Shown here piece after piece: positions 5,772 to 5,941 of a stretch of DNA of 5,941 nt. The notes under the pieces are model-generated. The model was not told the DNA's origin and did not search any database. It worked only from the letters and a program-made list of their open reading frames with translations. The DNA is taken from contig JASLCY010000200.1 in the NCBI GenBank assembly GCA_030151925.1, positions 1 through 5,941 of the forward strand, read 5' to 3'. The DNA comes from Oligoflexus sp. (GTDB taxonomy: Bacteria > Bdellovibrionota_B > Oligoflexia > Oligoflexales > Oligoflexaceae). Each line of letters begins with the position of its first letter. The stretch's first letter is position 1. Made by a program: the position numbers and the translations under genes.

Positions 5772-5896
5772 CAACAACAGAAGAGACAACAGGACGCGAG
5801 GGTCGCGGAGGAAAGCGAGGAAGAAGAAACGGCAGCGACGCGAGACTGGGCTCGTGAAGCGTGGATGCTTGATGATCCGTAGAGTTTGTTGAGCAA
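5768..5896 (-). CDS. Cys-tract leader peptide ORF upstream of the amino-acid operon
   Basis: A 42-codon frame not belonging to any family I recognise. It starts at a TTG (5896) placed seven bases after a perfect AGGAGG (5909-5904) and ends at TAA 126 bp before the dehydrogenase ATG. The peptide begins MLNKLYGSSSIHAS, contains 12 Ser (including SSSSLSS), and ends ASCCLFCCC directly before the stop. All five Cys codons are TGT, whereas the seven Cys codons in the dehydrogenase, metN and metI are all TGC. Position, size, strong ribosome binding site and codon cluster next to the stop fit a regulatory leader peptide sensed by ribosome stalling, here for cysteine supply. An unrelated small protein or chance frame is possible, but chance placement of AGGAGG plus five Cys of the last seven residues is unlikely. 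Confidence 0.65.
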   Translation of the reverse strand: MLNKLYGSSSIHASRAQSRVAAVSSSSLSSATLASCCLFCCC

Positions 5897-5903
5897 AACA
5901 CCG

Positions 5904-5909
5904 CCTCCT
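5904..5909 (-). promoter_or_regulatory. Consensus Shine-Dalgarno of the leader ORF
   Basis: AGGAGG on the minus strand, seven bases before the TTG at 5896. It is the strongest ribosome binding site in the operon, yet it serves no annotated gene, which is the main support for translation of the leader. The promoter is not visible before the window end. Confidence 0.7.
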
Positions 5910-5941
5910 ATACTGAAAGGGGAACCTTAAATTGGCCGAGA

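Noticed and set aside
5641..5896. SAM or T-box riboswitch upstream of the operon
   Set aside because: I find neither the SAM-I core nor the T-box sequence. The region reads better as a leader ORF plus simple hairpins.

Overview
The window comes from a bacterium. It holds two unrelated blocks separated by an IS-like remnant. The organism cannot be fixed from the sequence. A RecA-like ImuA, an MCxSA-type SRAP protein and a leucine dehydrogenase operon would fit a Bdellovibrionota or other proteobacterial relative, but this is a low-confidence guess.

Left block (about 1-1915, visibly AT-richer): a divergent DNA-damage locus. On the minus strand lie an ImuA-like (RecA-fold) gene and the first 24 codons of a translationally coupled downstream gene, possibly ImuB, cut by the window edge. 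On the plus strand is an SRAP/YedK/HMCES-type abasic-site-crosslinking protein. The roughly 380 bp between them contain a 22-bp palindrome that overlaps a promoter-like sequence for imuA, which makes it a candidate SOS operator.

Middle (about 1916-2316): non-coding. It carries an 87-bp element bounded by near-perfect 19/20-bp inverted repeats that resemble the ends of an IS3-like insertion sequence, followed by AT-rich DNA. Base composition changes close to here.

Right block (2317-5941, minus strand, GC-richer): one tight operon. In transcription order it holds a previously unlisted 42-codon leader ORF (5896-5768), a leucine-dehydrogenase family enzyme, metN (ATPase), metI (permease) and metQ (substrate-binding protein). 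The enzyme, metN and metI are joined by ATGA stop/start overlaps. The transporter is atypical: MetN lacks the C-terminal NIL domain and MetQ lacks a lipobox cysteine.

The most interesting feature is the leader ORF. It has a perfect AGGAGG Shine-Dalgarno, is very Ser-rich, and ends in ASCCLFCCC followed by a TAA stop. All five Cys codons are TGT, while all seven Cys codons of the operon's structural genes are TGC. Downstream lie a hairpin at the stop codon, segments complementary to the Cys codons, and three mutually exclusive GCATC/GATGC arms around a T6 run. This suggests cysteine-responsive (ribosome-stalling) control of an amino-acid dehydrogenase/ABC-importer operon.
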